A DNA stretch of 64,000 nucleotides from positions 1 through 64,000 of the forward strand of contig NZ_FWXV01000017.1 of NCBI RefSeq assembly GCF_900176515.1. Direction: 5' to 3'. Position 1 is the first letter of the stretch. Each line of letters opens with the position of its first letter. Positions 8,630-17,650 of the stretch are shown here, piece by piece. A model generated the notes under the pieces. The model was not told where the DNA came from. It saw only the letters and a list, made by a program, of their open reading frames with translations, and ran no database searches. This stretch comes from Kibdelosporangium aridum (GTDB lineage: Bacteria; Actinomycetota; Actinomycetes; Mycobacteriales; Pseudonocardiaceae). Both the position numbers and the translations under genes were made by a program.

Positions 8630-9514
8630 ATGACGTGGATGTCGGTGCCTGCCCCCGAGGACCTGGCAAAAGCGCTGGACGGCGTCGGCTATCTGGCCGA
8701 CGACGGCCTGGCCACGGCCGCGTTCCTGTCCCTGCGAATGCATCGGCCGCTGTTCTGCGAGGGCGAGCCGGGCACAGGGAAGACCTCGCTGGCGACTTCC
8801 CTGGCCCAGGCACTCGGGGTTCCCCTGATCCGCCTGCAGTGTCACGAGGGCATCGACGCGACGCAGGCGCTGTACGACTGGGACTTCCCTCGTCAGCTGT
8901 TGCACCTGCGGGCCTTGGAGGCGGCGTCGCACGGCGAACTGGACGCCGACGCGGCCGAGCAGTCGCTCTACACCGAGCGGTTCCTGCTGGCCCGGCCGTT
9001 GCTCAGAGCGCTGCGGGAAGCACCTTGTGTGCTGCTGGTCGACGAGATCGACCGCGCGGACGACGAATTCGAGGCGTTCCTGCTCGAAGTGCTCAGCGAG
9101 AACGCCGTGACCCTGCCCGAGATCGGGGAGGTACGGGCCGAGGTCGCGCCGCTGGTGATCCTTACGTCCAACCGGACCCGCGAAGTGCACGACGCGTTGA
9201 AGCGCCGGTGCCTGTACCACTGGCTTGAGCACCCGGATCTGGCCCGTGAAGTGCAGATCCTCAAGCGACGACTGCCCGGGATATCGGATCGGCTGGCAGC
9301 GCAGGTCGCGAACGCGGTCCGGCGCCTGCGGGCAGCCGAGTTGCTGAAGCCACCGGGCGTTGCGGAAACCATCGACTGGGCCGAAGCCTTGCTGGCGTTG
9401 GGCAGGACGGAACTCGACGCCGAGGCCGCGGCGATCACGTTGGGAGCGGTGCTGAAGTACCGCGAGGACGCGGACCGCGTACGAGTGGATCTCGACGCGT
9501 TGCTGGCGGGGTGA
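8630..9514 (+). CDS. MoxR-family AAA ATPase (CoxD-like)
   Basis: 294 residues. Walker A GEPGTGKTS is at about 44, Walker B LLVDEIDRAD at about 136, and sensor 1 LTSNRTRE at about 180. MoxR ATPases work with VWA proteins to mature metalloenzymes; the CoxD branch inserts or repairs the Cu/S-Mo centre of CO dehydrogenase. It is followed three bases later by a VWA gene and then an XdhC gene, and faces a CO-dehydrogenase-like operon, so a maturation role there is strongly suggested. Confidence 0.93.
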   Translation: MTWMSVPAPEDLAKALDGVGYLADDGLATAAFLSLRMHRPLFCEGEPGTGKTSLATSLAQALGVPLIRLQCHEGIDATQALYDWDFPRQLLHLRALEAASHGELDADAAEQSLYTERFLLARPLLRALREAPCVLLVDEIDRADDEFEAFLLEVLSENAVTLPEIGEVRAEVAPLVILTSNRTREVHDALKRRCLYHWLEHPDLAREVQILKRRLPGISDRLAAQVANAVRRLRAAELLKPPGVAETIDWAEALLALGRTELDAEAAAITLGAVLKYREDADRVRVDLDALLAG

Positions 9515-9517
9515 GGT

Positions 9518-10606
9518 ATGGACCCTGTTCCGGGGCTGGTCGGGTTCGCGGCGACGCTGCGAGCCGCCGGGCTGGCGTGCGACCCGGAGCGGGTCCAGGC
9601 ATATCTGGCCGCGGTCGAGCACATCGACATCGCCGTCCCTGACCGGCTGTACTGGGCGGGCCGGGTGACGCTGTGCGGCGACCCCGACGACCTGCCGCGC
9701 TACGACGAGGCATTCCACGCCTGGTTCACCGGAAGCACTCCGGCACCGCCCCGGCAGAGCGCGGCCAAGCCGCAGCAGAGCGTGATCGCCGCGATGGTGC
9801 CGAGCGTGGGTCAAGGCATCGGGTCGACCGAGCCGGACGAGCTGGGTGTGGCGGCAAGTGACACAGAAGTGTTGCGGCACAGGGATATCAGTGACCTGAG
9901 CCCGGCAGAGCGGGCACATCTGCGTGAGCTGATGGTCTTGCTCAAGCCTGATCCGCCGATGCGTGCGGCGTTCCGCAAGGAGCCGTACCGCAGGGGTGAA
10001 CTGGACCCGCGCCGGACCTTGCAGGCGATGCGGGCGACTGGTGAACCGATCCGGCTGAACTATCGAAGGAAGGGAAAGCGGCCCCGCCGGGTTGTACTGC
10101 TCGTGGACATCTCCGGCTCGATGAGCCCGTACGCCGACGCGTTGCTGCGTTTCGCGCACGCGGTCGCGCGGCGAACTCATGCTGAGGTGTTCACCTTGGG
10201 CACCAGGCTCACCCGCGTTTCACGTCAGCTCCGTCAGCGTGACCCCGAGGTCGCGCTCGCGGCCGCGTCCCGTGCTGTCCCCGACTTCGCAGGCGGTACG
10301 CGGCTCGGCGAAGGACTACGGGCCTTCCTGGACCGATGGGGCCAACGCGGCGTGGCACGACAAGCGGTCGTGGTGTTGTTCTCAGACGGTTGGGAGCGCG
10401 GTGACCCAGGACTGCTCGGCGAGCAGATGGCCCGGCTGCGACGGCTGGCGCACGCCGTGTTCTGGGTGAACCCGCACGCCGGACGGGACGGCTATCGACC
10501 GGTCCAGTCCGGGATCGTTGCGGCCGGTAAACACGTTGAGAAGTTGTTGGCTGGCCACAGCCTGGCAACGCTGGAGGAACTGTTGGTGGAGGTACGCCGT
10601 GCGTGA
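9518..10606 (+). CDS. VWA domain protein (CoxE-like)
   Basis: 362 residues. The C-terminal half carries a von Willebrand A domain with the metal-binding MIDAS motif DISGSMS (about residue 195), a conserved Thr in GGTRLGEG, and an Asp in FSDGWERGD. The N-terminal half is the helical CoxE region. CoxE-type proteins are partners of the MoxR/CoxD ATPase. Starts three bases after the MoxR stop and overlaps the XdhC start by eight bases, so the three are one operon. Confidence 0.92.
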   Translation: MDPVPGLVGFAATLRAAGLACDPERVQAYLAAVEHIDIAVPDRLYWAGRVTLCGDPDDLPRYDEAFHAWFTGSTPAPPRQSAAKPQQSVIAAMVPSVGQGIGSTEPDELGVAASDTEVLRHRDISDLSPAERAHLRELMVLLKPDPPMRAAFRKEPYRRGELDPRRTLQAMRATGEPIRLNYRRKGKRPRRVVLLVDISGSMSPYADALLRFAHAVARRTHAEVFTLGTRLTRVSRQLRQRDPEVALAAASRAVPDFAGGTRLGEGLRAFLDRWGQRGVARQAVVVLFSDGWERGDPGLLGEQMARLRRLAHAVFWVNPHAGRDGYRPVQSGIVAAGKHVEKLLAGHSLATLEELLVEVRRA

Positions 10607-11720
10607 CGTGCTCGACGAGTTGGTCAAGCGCTACGAAGCCGGCGAGACGGTCGGGCTGGCGACAGTTGTCGCGACATTCAGCTCAGCACCGCGCTCGCCT
10701 GGCGCGGCCATGATGGTCACCGAACGCGACGAGGCCTTCGGCAGTGTCTCAGGCGGTTGCGTCGAAGGAGCGGTCTACGACCTCGGCCAGACGGTGATCG
10801 CGGACGGGCAACCCGTGCTGCAGCGCTACGGCGTGAGCGACGACGACGCGTTCGCTGTCGGCCTGACCTGCGGCGGCATCCTGGACATCTACGTCGAGGC
10901 GGTGAATTCACAGAGCTTCCCCGAGTTCCCTCAACTCGCCGAGTCGATCAGGACCGAGCAAGCCGTCGCTTTGGCGACGGTGATCGAACACTCCGACGCC
11001 GCACGCCTCGGCCAACGCATGATCATCTGGCCGGACCGCGTTGTCGGCGACCTCGGTTCGTCTCGTATGAACGACGCGGTGACCGACGACGCACGCGGCA
11101 TGCTCGCCACTGGCCGTACAGGCACGCTGCATTACGGCCCAGACGGGCAGCGTCGTGGTGAGGGTATGTCGGTGTTCGTGGCTTCGTTCGAGCCGCCGCC
11201 CCGGATGCTGGTCTTCGGCGCGATCGACTTCGCCTCGGCGATGGCCAGGCTCGGTTCGTTCCTCGGCTACCGCGTGACGGTCTGCGACGCCCGGCCGGTT
11301 TTCGCGACCAAGAGCCGGTTCCCGGAGGCCGACGAGGTGGTCGTGGATTGGCCGCACCGGTATCTGAAGGCAGAAGCTGAAGCGGGCCGGGTGGATGCGC
11401 GGACCGTGGTCGCGGTGCTGACGCACGACCCGAAGTTCGACGTGCCGGTGCTGCAGGAGGCTCTGCGGATGGAACTCGGTTACGTCGGCGCGATGGGGTC
11501 GCGGCGTACACACGAGGACCGCCTGGACCGCCTGCGCGAAGCCGGGATGACCGAGGCCGAACTGTCCACATTGTCCTCACCGATCGGCTTGGACCTGGGT
11601 GCCCGAACGCCGGAGGAGACAGCGGTGTCGATCGCGGCGGAGATCATCTCGCTCAGGTGGGGCGGCCGCGGCGAACGCCTGATGACCACGGCAGGCCCAA
11701 TCCACAGGGAGACGACCTAG
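10599..11720 (+). CDS. XdhC/CoxI family molybdoenzyme maturation protein
   Basis: 373 residues from a GTG start inside the end of the VWA gene, with a GGAGGT ribosome site. The N-terminal XdhC domain shows FSSAPRSPGAAM, GSVSGGCVEGAV and TCGGILDIYVE. A Rossmann domain follows (MLVFGAIDFASAMARLG), then the conserved LTHDPKFDVP and GYVGAMGSRRTHEDR. XdhC proteins bind the molybdenum cofactor and help add its terminal sulfur before insertion. The context supports maturation of the molybdoenzyme encoded on the other strand. Confidence 0.93.
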   Translation: MRDVLDELVKRYEAGETVGLATVVATFSSAPRSPGAAMMVTERDEAFGSVSGGCVEGAVYDLGQTVIADGQPVLQRYGVSDDDAFAVGLTCGGILDIYVEAVNSQSFPEFPQLAESIRTEQAVALATVIEHSDAARLGQRMIIWPDRVVGDLGSSRMNDAVTDDARGMLATGRTGTLHYGPDGQRRGEGMSVFVASFEPPPRMLVFGAIDFASAMARLGSFLGYRVTVCDARPVFATKSRFPEADEVVVDWPHRYLKAEAEAGRVDARTVVAVLTHDPKFDVPVLQEALRMELGYVGAMGSRRTHEDRLDRLREAGMTEAELSTLSSPIGLDLGARTPEETAVSIAAEIISLRWGGRGERLMTTAGPIHRETT

Positions 11721-11724
11721 TCAG

Positions 11725-11746
11725 CGGTCCCTGGAGCGCGGGACCG
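11725..11746. terminator. Short hairpin between convergent operons
   Basis: CGGTCCC / GGGACCG with an 8-base loop, just after the XdhC stop. Modest stem. Confidence 0.45.
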
Positions 11747-11823
11747 TCACCCCGCTCCACCTGCTCCGGCAACGCCGTCCGGCAGGTCTTCTGAAGAACG
11801 AGTTTCCGCAGGCAGTGGCTTGA

Positions 11824-12972
11824 TCACTTGCTGGGGCGGATCAACCCTTGGTCGCCTGCTTTGCGGGACAGGATGATGCCCTCGGTGCGGTTGACGGCCT
11901 CGGTCCGGCGGGAGTCGGCGGGGGAGCCCTGCGTCAGGTCGAGCAGCCGGATCGGTGGGCCAAGGTCGATCAGGGTCGGCAGGTATTCAGCCTTGTCCAC
12001 GGCCCAGCCGTTGCCGTTGCGTGCGAAATGGAACCGGGCGATCGCGCCTTCTTCGGAAACCCCGCGCGGCTCGGAGTGTTTCGCGATGTGGTTGCCCAGG
12101 CCGTAGGCGACCCATTTTCCATTGATCTTCTCGAAGGGCTGCACGACGTGCGCGTGGTGGCCGATGATCAGGTCGATGTTCGGATCCGCTAGCAGTTTCT
12201 GGGCATCCCGCTTCTGCGCCGCGGTCGGCTCGTGCACGAATTCCGTGCCCCAGTGCAGGCTGGCGATCACCACTTGCGCGCCTTGGCCCTTCGCGGCTTT
12301 CGCCGCCGCGATCACGTCGTCGGCCTTCAGGGTGTTCGACAGCCACGGCTTGCCCGCAGGCAATTGCTTTCCGTTGAAGCCGAAGGTGTACGAGACGTGC
12401 CCGATCTTGATCCCTTTCACGTCCAAGATCAGCGGCTTCTTCGCCTCTTCCGACGACCGCGCCGAGCCGGTGTGTTTGATGCCCGCCTTGTCCAGGACGT
12501 CCAGGGTTCGGGTTACGCCGGCCTCGCCCATGTCCAGCGTGTGGTTCGACGCCGTTGAGCAGTCGTCGTAGCCGACGTCAGCCAGTGCGTCGGCGACTTC
12601 CGGCGGCGCACTGAACTCCGGGTAGCCCTTGAACGGCCCGTCCGGCGGGGCCAGTGGCACTTCGAGGTGGCAGATCGCCAGGTCCGCCGAGCTGATCGTG
12701 GGCTTGACGCCCGCGAAGATCTGCCGGTAGTCGCGTTTGCCGCCGCCGTCCTGGGTTGCCTGGTCGGTCAGCGCCGGGTGGATCAGCACGTCTCCGGTCG
12801 CCACCACCGTGAAGCCCTGGTCGTCGGGTTTGGCCGAGCCTGACAGGTTGTTGGTCTGCGGTGCGTTGGGCACCGTGATCTTCGGGTCCGCGACGCTCCC
12901 GGTCGCGCACCCGGCTGCCAACAGAACAGTCGCGCAGAAAGTCGCGAGCAAGGGCCGGCGCATGCGCGCCAT
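11824..12972 (-). CDS. CapA-family metallophosphatase-fold lipoprotein
   Basis: 382 residues. Lipobox LLAAGC puts the lipid Cys at residue 22, so it is a membrane-anchored extracellular lipoprotein. The CapA/PgsA fold is shown by ATGDVLIH (about 57), SNHTLDMG, SLHWGTE and IGHHAHVVQP, the metal-ligand motifs of the calcineurin-like superfamily. CapA proteins are named for poly-gamma-glutamate capsule export, but no capB or capC is near, so envelope phosphatase or hydrolase is equally possible. It lies 12 bases after the coxG-like gene and is probably read from the same transcript. Confidence 0.9.
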   Translation of the reverse strand: MARMRRPLLATFCATVLLAAGCATGSVADPKITVPNAPQTNNLSGSAKPDDQGFTVVATGDVLIHPALTDQATQDGGGKRDYRQIFAGVKPTISSADLAICHLEVPLAPPDGPFKGYPEFSAPPEVADALADVGYDDCSTASNHTLDMGEAGVTRTLDVLDKAGIKHTGSARSSEEAKKPLILDVKGIKIGHVSYTFGFNGKQLPAGKPWLSNTLKADDVIAAAKAAKGQGAQVVIASLHWGTEFVHEPTAAQKRDAQKLLADPNIDLIIGHHAHVVQPFEKINGKWVAYGLGNHIAKHSEPRGVSEEGAIARFHFARNGNGWAVDKAEYLPTLIDLGPPIRLLDLTQGSPADSRRTEAVNRTEGIILSRKAGDQGLIRPSK

Positions 12973-12984
12973 CCTGCCAGTAGA

Positions 12985-13614
12985 TTATTTCCGGCGTCGG
13001 CGGGCTAGCAGAAACAGCACGATCAAGGCCACCACGACCAGCGGCAACACCCGTTTGAGCGCTGGGCTTCCGGCGTAGTGGAGCAAGTCGATCGCTTCTG
13101 CCTCTTGCGGATCCGGTACGACGCGTAGTGGCTCGGACACCGGCGGCTCAGCAACTTCTTCCGGGGCTTTCGCCGGCGGTGCCACGACTTCGGCCAAGTT
13201 TTTGGCAAAGGTGTCCAGGATCTTGCCGCCCACTTCGGCGATCATGCCGCGGCCGAACTGCGCCGGTTTGCCGGTGATGGTCAGGTCTGTCGTCACGGCT
13301 CCGGTCGTCTGGCCGTCCTTTTCGGACAGCACGACGGTCACGTCGGCGGACGCCGTACCACTACGGGCGTCCTTGCCCGACGCCTTGATCTTGACCGTCC
13401 TTGTCTCCGCGTCGGTTTCGGTGAATTCGCCCTTTCCCTTGTACAGCAGGGAGATCGGACCCAGTTTGACCTTCACCGACCCGGCGAACGCGGTGCCTTC
13501 GACGCTGGTCAGGGTGGCGCCGGGCATGCACGGCGCCACCCTTTCCGGATCCAGCAGGGCCTGCCACACGACATCAACCGGCGCTTCGACGGTGAACTGA
13601 TGTTCCAGCTGCAC
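12985..13614 (-). CDS. CoxG-like SRPBCC protein with C-terminal membrane anchor
   Basis: 209 residues. Residues 1-145 are the CoxG/SRPBCC fold (FTVEAPVDVVWQALLDPERVAPCMPGA is the characteristic opening, here split after LLDPERV). A Pro/Glu-rich linker follows, then a membrane helix at about 182-205 ending in RRRRK, which anchors it to the inner face. CoxG recruits CO dehydrogenase to the membrane in carboxydotrophs. It follows the medium-subunit gene with 13 bases between. Confidence 0.9.
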   Translation of the reverse strand: MQLEHQFTVEAPVDVVWQALLDPERVAPCMPGATLTSVEGTAFAGSVKVKLGPISLLYKGKGEFTETDAETRTVKIKASGKDARSGTASADVTVVLSEKDGQTTGAVTTDLTITGKPAQFGRGMIAEVGGKILDTFAKNLAEVVAPPAKAPEEVAEPPVSEPLRVVPDPQEAEAIDLLHYAGSPALKRVLPLVVVALIVLFLLARRRRK

Positions 13615-13627
13615 AGGCCCAGTCTCC

Positions 13628-14479
13628 TTAACCGATAGCGGCAGTCAACGCACGTCCGGTGAGTACACGAGCAAGGTGGCTACGGTACTCGCCATCGGCG
13701 TTGCCGTCACTGGTCGGACTGGTGTCATTCGCGGCGTGTTGGGCCGCGGCCTTGATGTTCTCCGTTGTCGCGGCTTGCCCGACCAATGCCTCCTCCACCG
13801 CACGCGCACGCACGGGGACCGACGCCATGTTGGTCAGCCCTATCCGTGCCTCGGCGATGGACTCGCCTTCGGTACGGACCATCGCGGCGACGCCGACCAT
13901 CGACCACGACTGCGCCACCCGGTTGAACTTCTCGTAGTGCGAACGCCAGCCGGTGTACTTGGGCACGCGCACCTCGACGAGCAGTTCGGCGGGGGACATC
14001 GCCGTGGTGAAGAAGTCGACGAAGAACTCCGACGCGGGCACCGACCGGCGCCCGTCCATGCCCGCGACGACCATCACGGCGTCCATCGCCAATGCCGGTG
14101 CGGGCAGGTCGCCTGCCACGTCGGCGTGGGCGAGCGAGCCGCCGAACGTGCCGCGGTGCCGCACTTGCGGATCCGCCACGGTGTCCGTGGCCAGTGCGAG
14201 CAACAAGGCGTGCTCCCGTACCAACGGGTCGCGTTGTACCTCGTAATGCGTGGTCATCGCACCGATCACGAGGTGGTCGCCGTCCTCGCGGATCCCGCGC
14301 AACTCCGGGATCCGGCCGATGTCGATGAGCTTCGACGGCGCCGCGAGCCGCATCCGCAGCACCGGCAACAGGCTCTGCCCACCCGCGATGACCTTGCCGT
14401 CGTCGCCGGCGTCGGCGAGTTCCCGCACCGCGTCGTCCACAGTGGCCGGTGCGACGTAGTCGAACTGCGCGGGGATCAT
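13628..14479 (-). CDS. FAD-binding medium subunit of CO-dehydrogenase/xanthine-dehydrogenase family
   Basis: 283 residues from ATG 14479, overlapping the large-subunit stop by ATGA. FAD motifs AGGQSLLPVLRMRL (about 33) and TFGGSLAHADVAGDLP (about 108) are clear; the second matches the T-x-GG motif of CoxM proteins. The subunit passes electrons from the 2Fe-2S subunit to an acceptor via FAD. The longer frame starting at 14524 overlaps the large-subunit gene further and lacks homology. Confidence 0.94.
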   Translation of the reverse strand: MIPAQFDYVAPATVDDAVRELADAGDDGKVIAGGQSLLPVLRMRLAAPSKLIDIGRIPELRGIREDGDHLVIGAMTTHYEVQRDPLVREHALLLALATDTVADPQVRHRGTFGGSLAHADVAGDLPAPALAMDAVMVVAGMDGRRSVPASEFFVDFFTTAMSPAELLVEVRVPKYTGWRSHYEKFNRVAQSWSMVGVAAMVRTEGESIAEARIGLTNMASVPVRARAVEEALVGQAATTENIKAAAQHAANDTSPTSDGNADGEYRSHLARVLTGRALTAAIG

Positions 14480-16863
14480 CGCGCACCTCCGTGGATCGCT
14501 TGCCACACGCGCATCGGCGAGCACGGCATCTCGATGTCGTTGACACCCATGTGCCGGACCGCGTCGACGATCGCGTTCACAACGGCAGGCGTGGACGCGA
14601 TCGTGCCTGCCTCACCGACTCCCTTGACACCCAACGGGTTTGTCGTCGCCGGGGTCTCGGTCCGGTCGGTCACGAACGTCGGCATGTCCGCCGCTGATGG
14701 AATGTAGTAGTCGGCGAACGTGCCTGTGGTCAGCGTTCCGCTTTCGTCGTGCACCGCTTCCTCGTACAGCGCTTGGGCAATGCCCTGTGCGAGACCGCCG
14801 TGCACCTGGCCATCGACGATCATCGGGTTGACCACCTTGCCGACATCATCGACACAGACGTACGACCGGATGGCCACGCGCCCGGTCTCAGTGTCCACTT
14901 CGGCCGCACACAGGTGTGTCCCATGTGGATAGGAAAAGTTCTCCGGGTCGAACGTGGCATCGGAGTCGAGGCTGGCCTCGAAGCCGTCCGGCAGGTCGTG
15001 CGCGGCGAACACCGCCAGCGCCACGTCCTGGATGCTGACCGACTGGTCGGTGCCCTGCACGGCGAACTTGCCGCCGGTGAACTCGACATCGTCGACCGAG
15101 CATTCGAGCATGTGCGCCGCGACCGGTTTGGCCTTGTCGACGACCCGTTGTGCGGCAAGGACAAGCGCGGTCCCGCCGACGGTCAGCGAACGGGAACCGT
15201 ACGTGTCCATGCCCTTCGGTGAGAACTGGGTGTCGCCGTGCAGCACTTCGATGTCCTCGAAGGGAACGCCGAGCTGGTCGGACACGATCTGGCTCCACGC
15301 CGTCTCATGGCCTTGGCCGTGCGCGGACGAACCCGTGATGACCTCGACCTTGCCGGTCGGCAGCATGCGGATTGACGCGCTTTCCCAACCGCCTGCGCCG
15401 TATGCCAGCGAGCCGAGCACCCGGGACGGCGCCAAGCCACACATCTCCGTGTACGTCGAGATGCCGATGCCGAGCTGGACCGGGTCGTTCGACGCGCGGC
15501 GCGCTTCCTGCTCACGCCGCAAGCCTTCATAGTCGAACAGCTGCATGGCCCGTTCGGTCGCGGCTTCGTAGTTGCCCGAGTCGTACGTCAGCCCGGCGAC
15601 CGTGGTGAACGGGAACTCCTCGTGCTTGATCCAGTTCTTTTCCCGCACTGCCATCGGATCCATGCCGAGCTCGGCGGCCAGCTCGTCCATCATCCGTTCG
15701 ATCGCGAACGTGGCCTCCGGACGACCGGCGCCGCGGTAGGCGTCGGTGATCGTCTTGTTGGTGAACACGTTCGTGCACACGAACCGGTACGCGGGGATCT
15801 TGTAGATCGCGTTGTACATGAACGCGCCGAGCAACGGCACGCCCGGCGCGACCACGCCGAGGTACGCGCCCATGTCGGCGAGCAGTTCGACCTTCAGGCC
15901 GGTCACCGTGCCGTCGCGGTTGGCCGAGACGGTGATGTCCTGGATCTGGTCGCGGCCGTGGTGCGCGGTGATCATGGCGTCCGACCGGCTTTCGGTCCAC
16001 TTCACCGGTTTGCCGAGTTTCTGGGCGACCAGGATGGTCATCAGTTCCTCGGGCAGCACGGCGATCTTGCCGCCGAAACCGCCGCCGACATCGGGCGCGA
16101 TCACCCGGAGTTTGTGCTCCTGCACGCCGAGCGTCAGCGCGGTCATCACGCGCAGGATGTGCGGGATCTGGGTGGACGACCAGACGGTGAGCTGGGGACC
16201 GGTCGGGTCGACGACGGTGGAGCGTGGCTCCATGAACGCCGGGATCAGCCGCTGCTGGCGGAACCGGCGGGTGAGTGTGACTTCGGCGCCCTGGATGGCC
16301 TGCTCGACGTCGCCGCCGGTGCCTGCCTCACCGGAGTCGAAGATCCACAAGGCGTTGCGGTTCGTGCCAAGGTCCTCGTGGACCAGTGGCGCGCCTTCGG
16401 CCAACGCGGCTTCCATGTCCAGCACGACAGGGAGCTCGTCGTACTCGATGTCGATGGATTCCAGTGCGTCCTCGGCCTCGGCGGCACTGCGCGCGGCTAC
16501 GACGGCGACGCCTTCGCCGGCGAAGTTGACCTGGTCCGCGGCGAGGATCGGCCGCCGCGGGTGCTTCATGTCCGGCGTGACCGGCCATGCGCACGGCACG
16601 CCGATCTCACCGGCCGGATCGAGGTCCTTGGCCGTGAAGACCGCGATGACACCGGGCATTTCGCGGGCCGCGGACACGTCGATGCTGACGATCTTGGCGT
16701 GTGCCATCGGGCTGCGCAGCACGGCGAGGTGCAGCATGCCGGGCAACGTGAGGTTGTCGGTCCACCGGGTGCGTCCGGTGATCAGACGAGCGTCTTCCTT
16801 GCGCAGCCGGGCCTTGCCGATTTCTTGCGAAGGCTCAGCAGTGTCGATCTGCCCGGCGGTCAT
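14476..16863 (-). CDS. Molybdopterin-binding large subunit, form II CoxL-like
   Basis: 795 residues. Binds the molybdenum-dinucleotide cofactor and the substrate. The active-site loop reads AYRGAGR (about residue 372), the signature of form II (CoxL-like) enzymes; true form I CO dehydrogenase carries AYRCSFR with the copper-binding Cys. GGGFGGK and the late GVKGVGEAGTI (Glu of the molybdenum site) are also present. Oxidation of CO is therefore unproven; an aldehyde, purine or other heterocycle is possible. Gene order S-L-M-G differs from the usual form I M-S-L order, again as in form II loci. Starts on the last base of the small-subunit stop. Confidence 0.94.
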   Translation of the reverse strand: MTAGQIDTAEPSQEIGKARLRKEDARLITGRTRWTDNLTLPGMLHLAVLRSPMAHAKIVSIDVSAAREMPGVIAVFTAKDLDPAGEIGVPCAWPVTPDMKHPRRPILAADQVNFAGEGVAVVAARSAAEAEDALESIDIEYDELPVVLDMEAALAEGAPLVHEDLGTNRNALWIFDSGEAGTGGDVEQAIQGAEVTLTRRFRQQRLIPAFMEPRSTVVDPTGPQLTVWSSTQIPHILRVMTALTLGVQEHKLRVIAPDVGGGFGGKIAVLPEELMTILVAQKLGKPVKWTESRSDAMITAHHGRDQIQDITVSANRDGTVTGLKVELLADMGAYLGVVAPGVPLLGAFMYNAIYKIPAYRFVCTNVFTNKTITDAYRGAGRPEATFAIERMMDELAAELGMDPMAVREKNWIKHEEFPFTTVAGLTYDSGNYEAATERAMQLFDYEGLRREQEARRASNDPVQLGIGISTYTEMCGLAPSRVLGSLAYGAGGWESASIRMLPTGKVEVITGSSAHGQGHETAWSQIVSDQLGVPFEDIEVLHGDTQFSPKGMDTYGSRSLTVGGTALVLAAQRVVDKAKPVAAHMLECSVDDVEFTGGKFAVQGTDQSVSIQDVALAVFAAHDLPDGFEASLDSDATFDPENFSYPHGTHLCAAEVDTETGRVAIRSYVCVDDVGKVVNPMIVDGQVHGGLAQGIAQALYEEAVHDESGTLTTGTFADYYIPSAADMPTFVTDRTETPATTNPLGVKGVGEAGTIASTPAVVNAIVDAVRHMGVNDIEMPCSPMRVWQAIHGGAR

Positions 16864-17405
16864 CAGTTACCGCCTCCCGTGTGGCTCGGTGCCCGAGAAG
16901 TGATCTCTGTGTCGGAAACCTGTTCGGCGGCGGGACCCGCGCCGGGTGCCATCTTCTGCGCGGCATCACGGACCGCGCGCACGATGTTCTGATAACCGGT
17001 GCAGCGGCAGAGGTTTCCCTCAAGGCCGTGCCGGACCGCGTTCTCGTCGGGATCCGGGTCGTCGGCGAGCAGGTCGATCGCCTGCATGATCATGCCCGGT
17101 GTGCAGAACCCGCACTGCAACGCGTGGTTGTCGTGGAATGCTTGCTGGACTGGGTGCATCTGGCCGTCGCGGGCAAGTCCCTCGATGGTGGTGACCTCGC
17201 AGCCGTCGGCCTGGACCGCGAGGACTGAGCAGGACTTCACGCTGTGCCCGTCCAGATGCACGGTACAAGCCCCGCAATTGCTGGTGTCACATCCGACCAC
17301 GGTTCCGGTCTTGCCGAGCCGCTCGCGCAAGTAGTGCACAAGCAACATGCGAGGCTCGACATCGTCCGTGTACCTGGTCCCGTCGACGCTGACGGTGATC
17401 CGCAT
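16863..17405 (-). CDS. 2Fe-2S small subunit of CO-dehydrogenase-like enzyme
   Basis: 180 residues from ATG 17405 with GGAGG eight bases upstream. The plant-type 2Fe-2S cluster ligands are C39, C44, C47 and C59; the second cluster in the helical domain uses C98, C101, C133 and C135 (QCGFCTPG and CRCTGY). This is the electron-transfer subunit of the molybdo-flavoprotein encoded downstream. The C-terminal 30 residues are poorly conserved. A 28-bp palindrome lies 36 bases upstream and probably governs the operon. Confidence 0.95.
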   Translation of the reverse strand: MRITVSVDGTRYTDDVEPRMLLVHYLRERLGKTGTVVGCDTSNCGACTVHLDGHSVKSCSVLAVQADGCEVTTIEGLARDGQMHPVQQAFHDNHALQCGFCTPGMIMQAIDLLADDPDPDENAVRHGLEGNLCRCTGYQNIVRAVRDAAQKMAPGAGPAAEQVSDTEITSRAPSHTGGGN

Positions 17406-17441
17406 AGCGCCTCCAACGCTGGCTCGGTGGTGGGCTCGGGA

Positions 17442-17469
17442 ACTGGTGAGTGTGATCACGCTCACCAGT
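17442..17469. promoter_or_regulatory. 28-bp near-perfect operator palindrome upstream of the molybdoenzyme operon
   Basis: Outer arms ACTGGTGAG and CTCACCAGT are perfect, and the inner part TGTGATCACG adds GTGATCAC symmetry except one mismatched pair, giving 13 of 14 pairs matched. It sits in the divergent promoter gap between the small subunit (minus) and the flavin protein at 17651 (plus), so a dimeric regulator is more likely than a terminator. No regulator gene adjoins it. Confidence 0.75.
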
Positions 17470-17650
17470 GTTCGAGCCTGCTCCCGATTGCGTGCTCAAT
17501 CAACCCCGTGTCGATCAAGATCCGCATCTGCGGGTCGATGTGCGGATCGCATCCGAGAACGCGGATCGAATCGCCCGAACAGCCCGTGCCGGTAGCGCTT
17601 CGTGACGTGCCGAAATGTGTCGTGCGGCGCGGTGCGTCATTGTGATCGCT

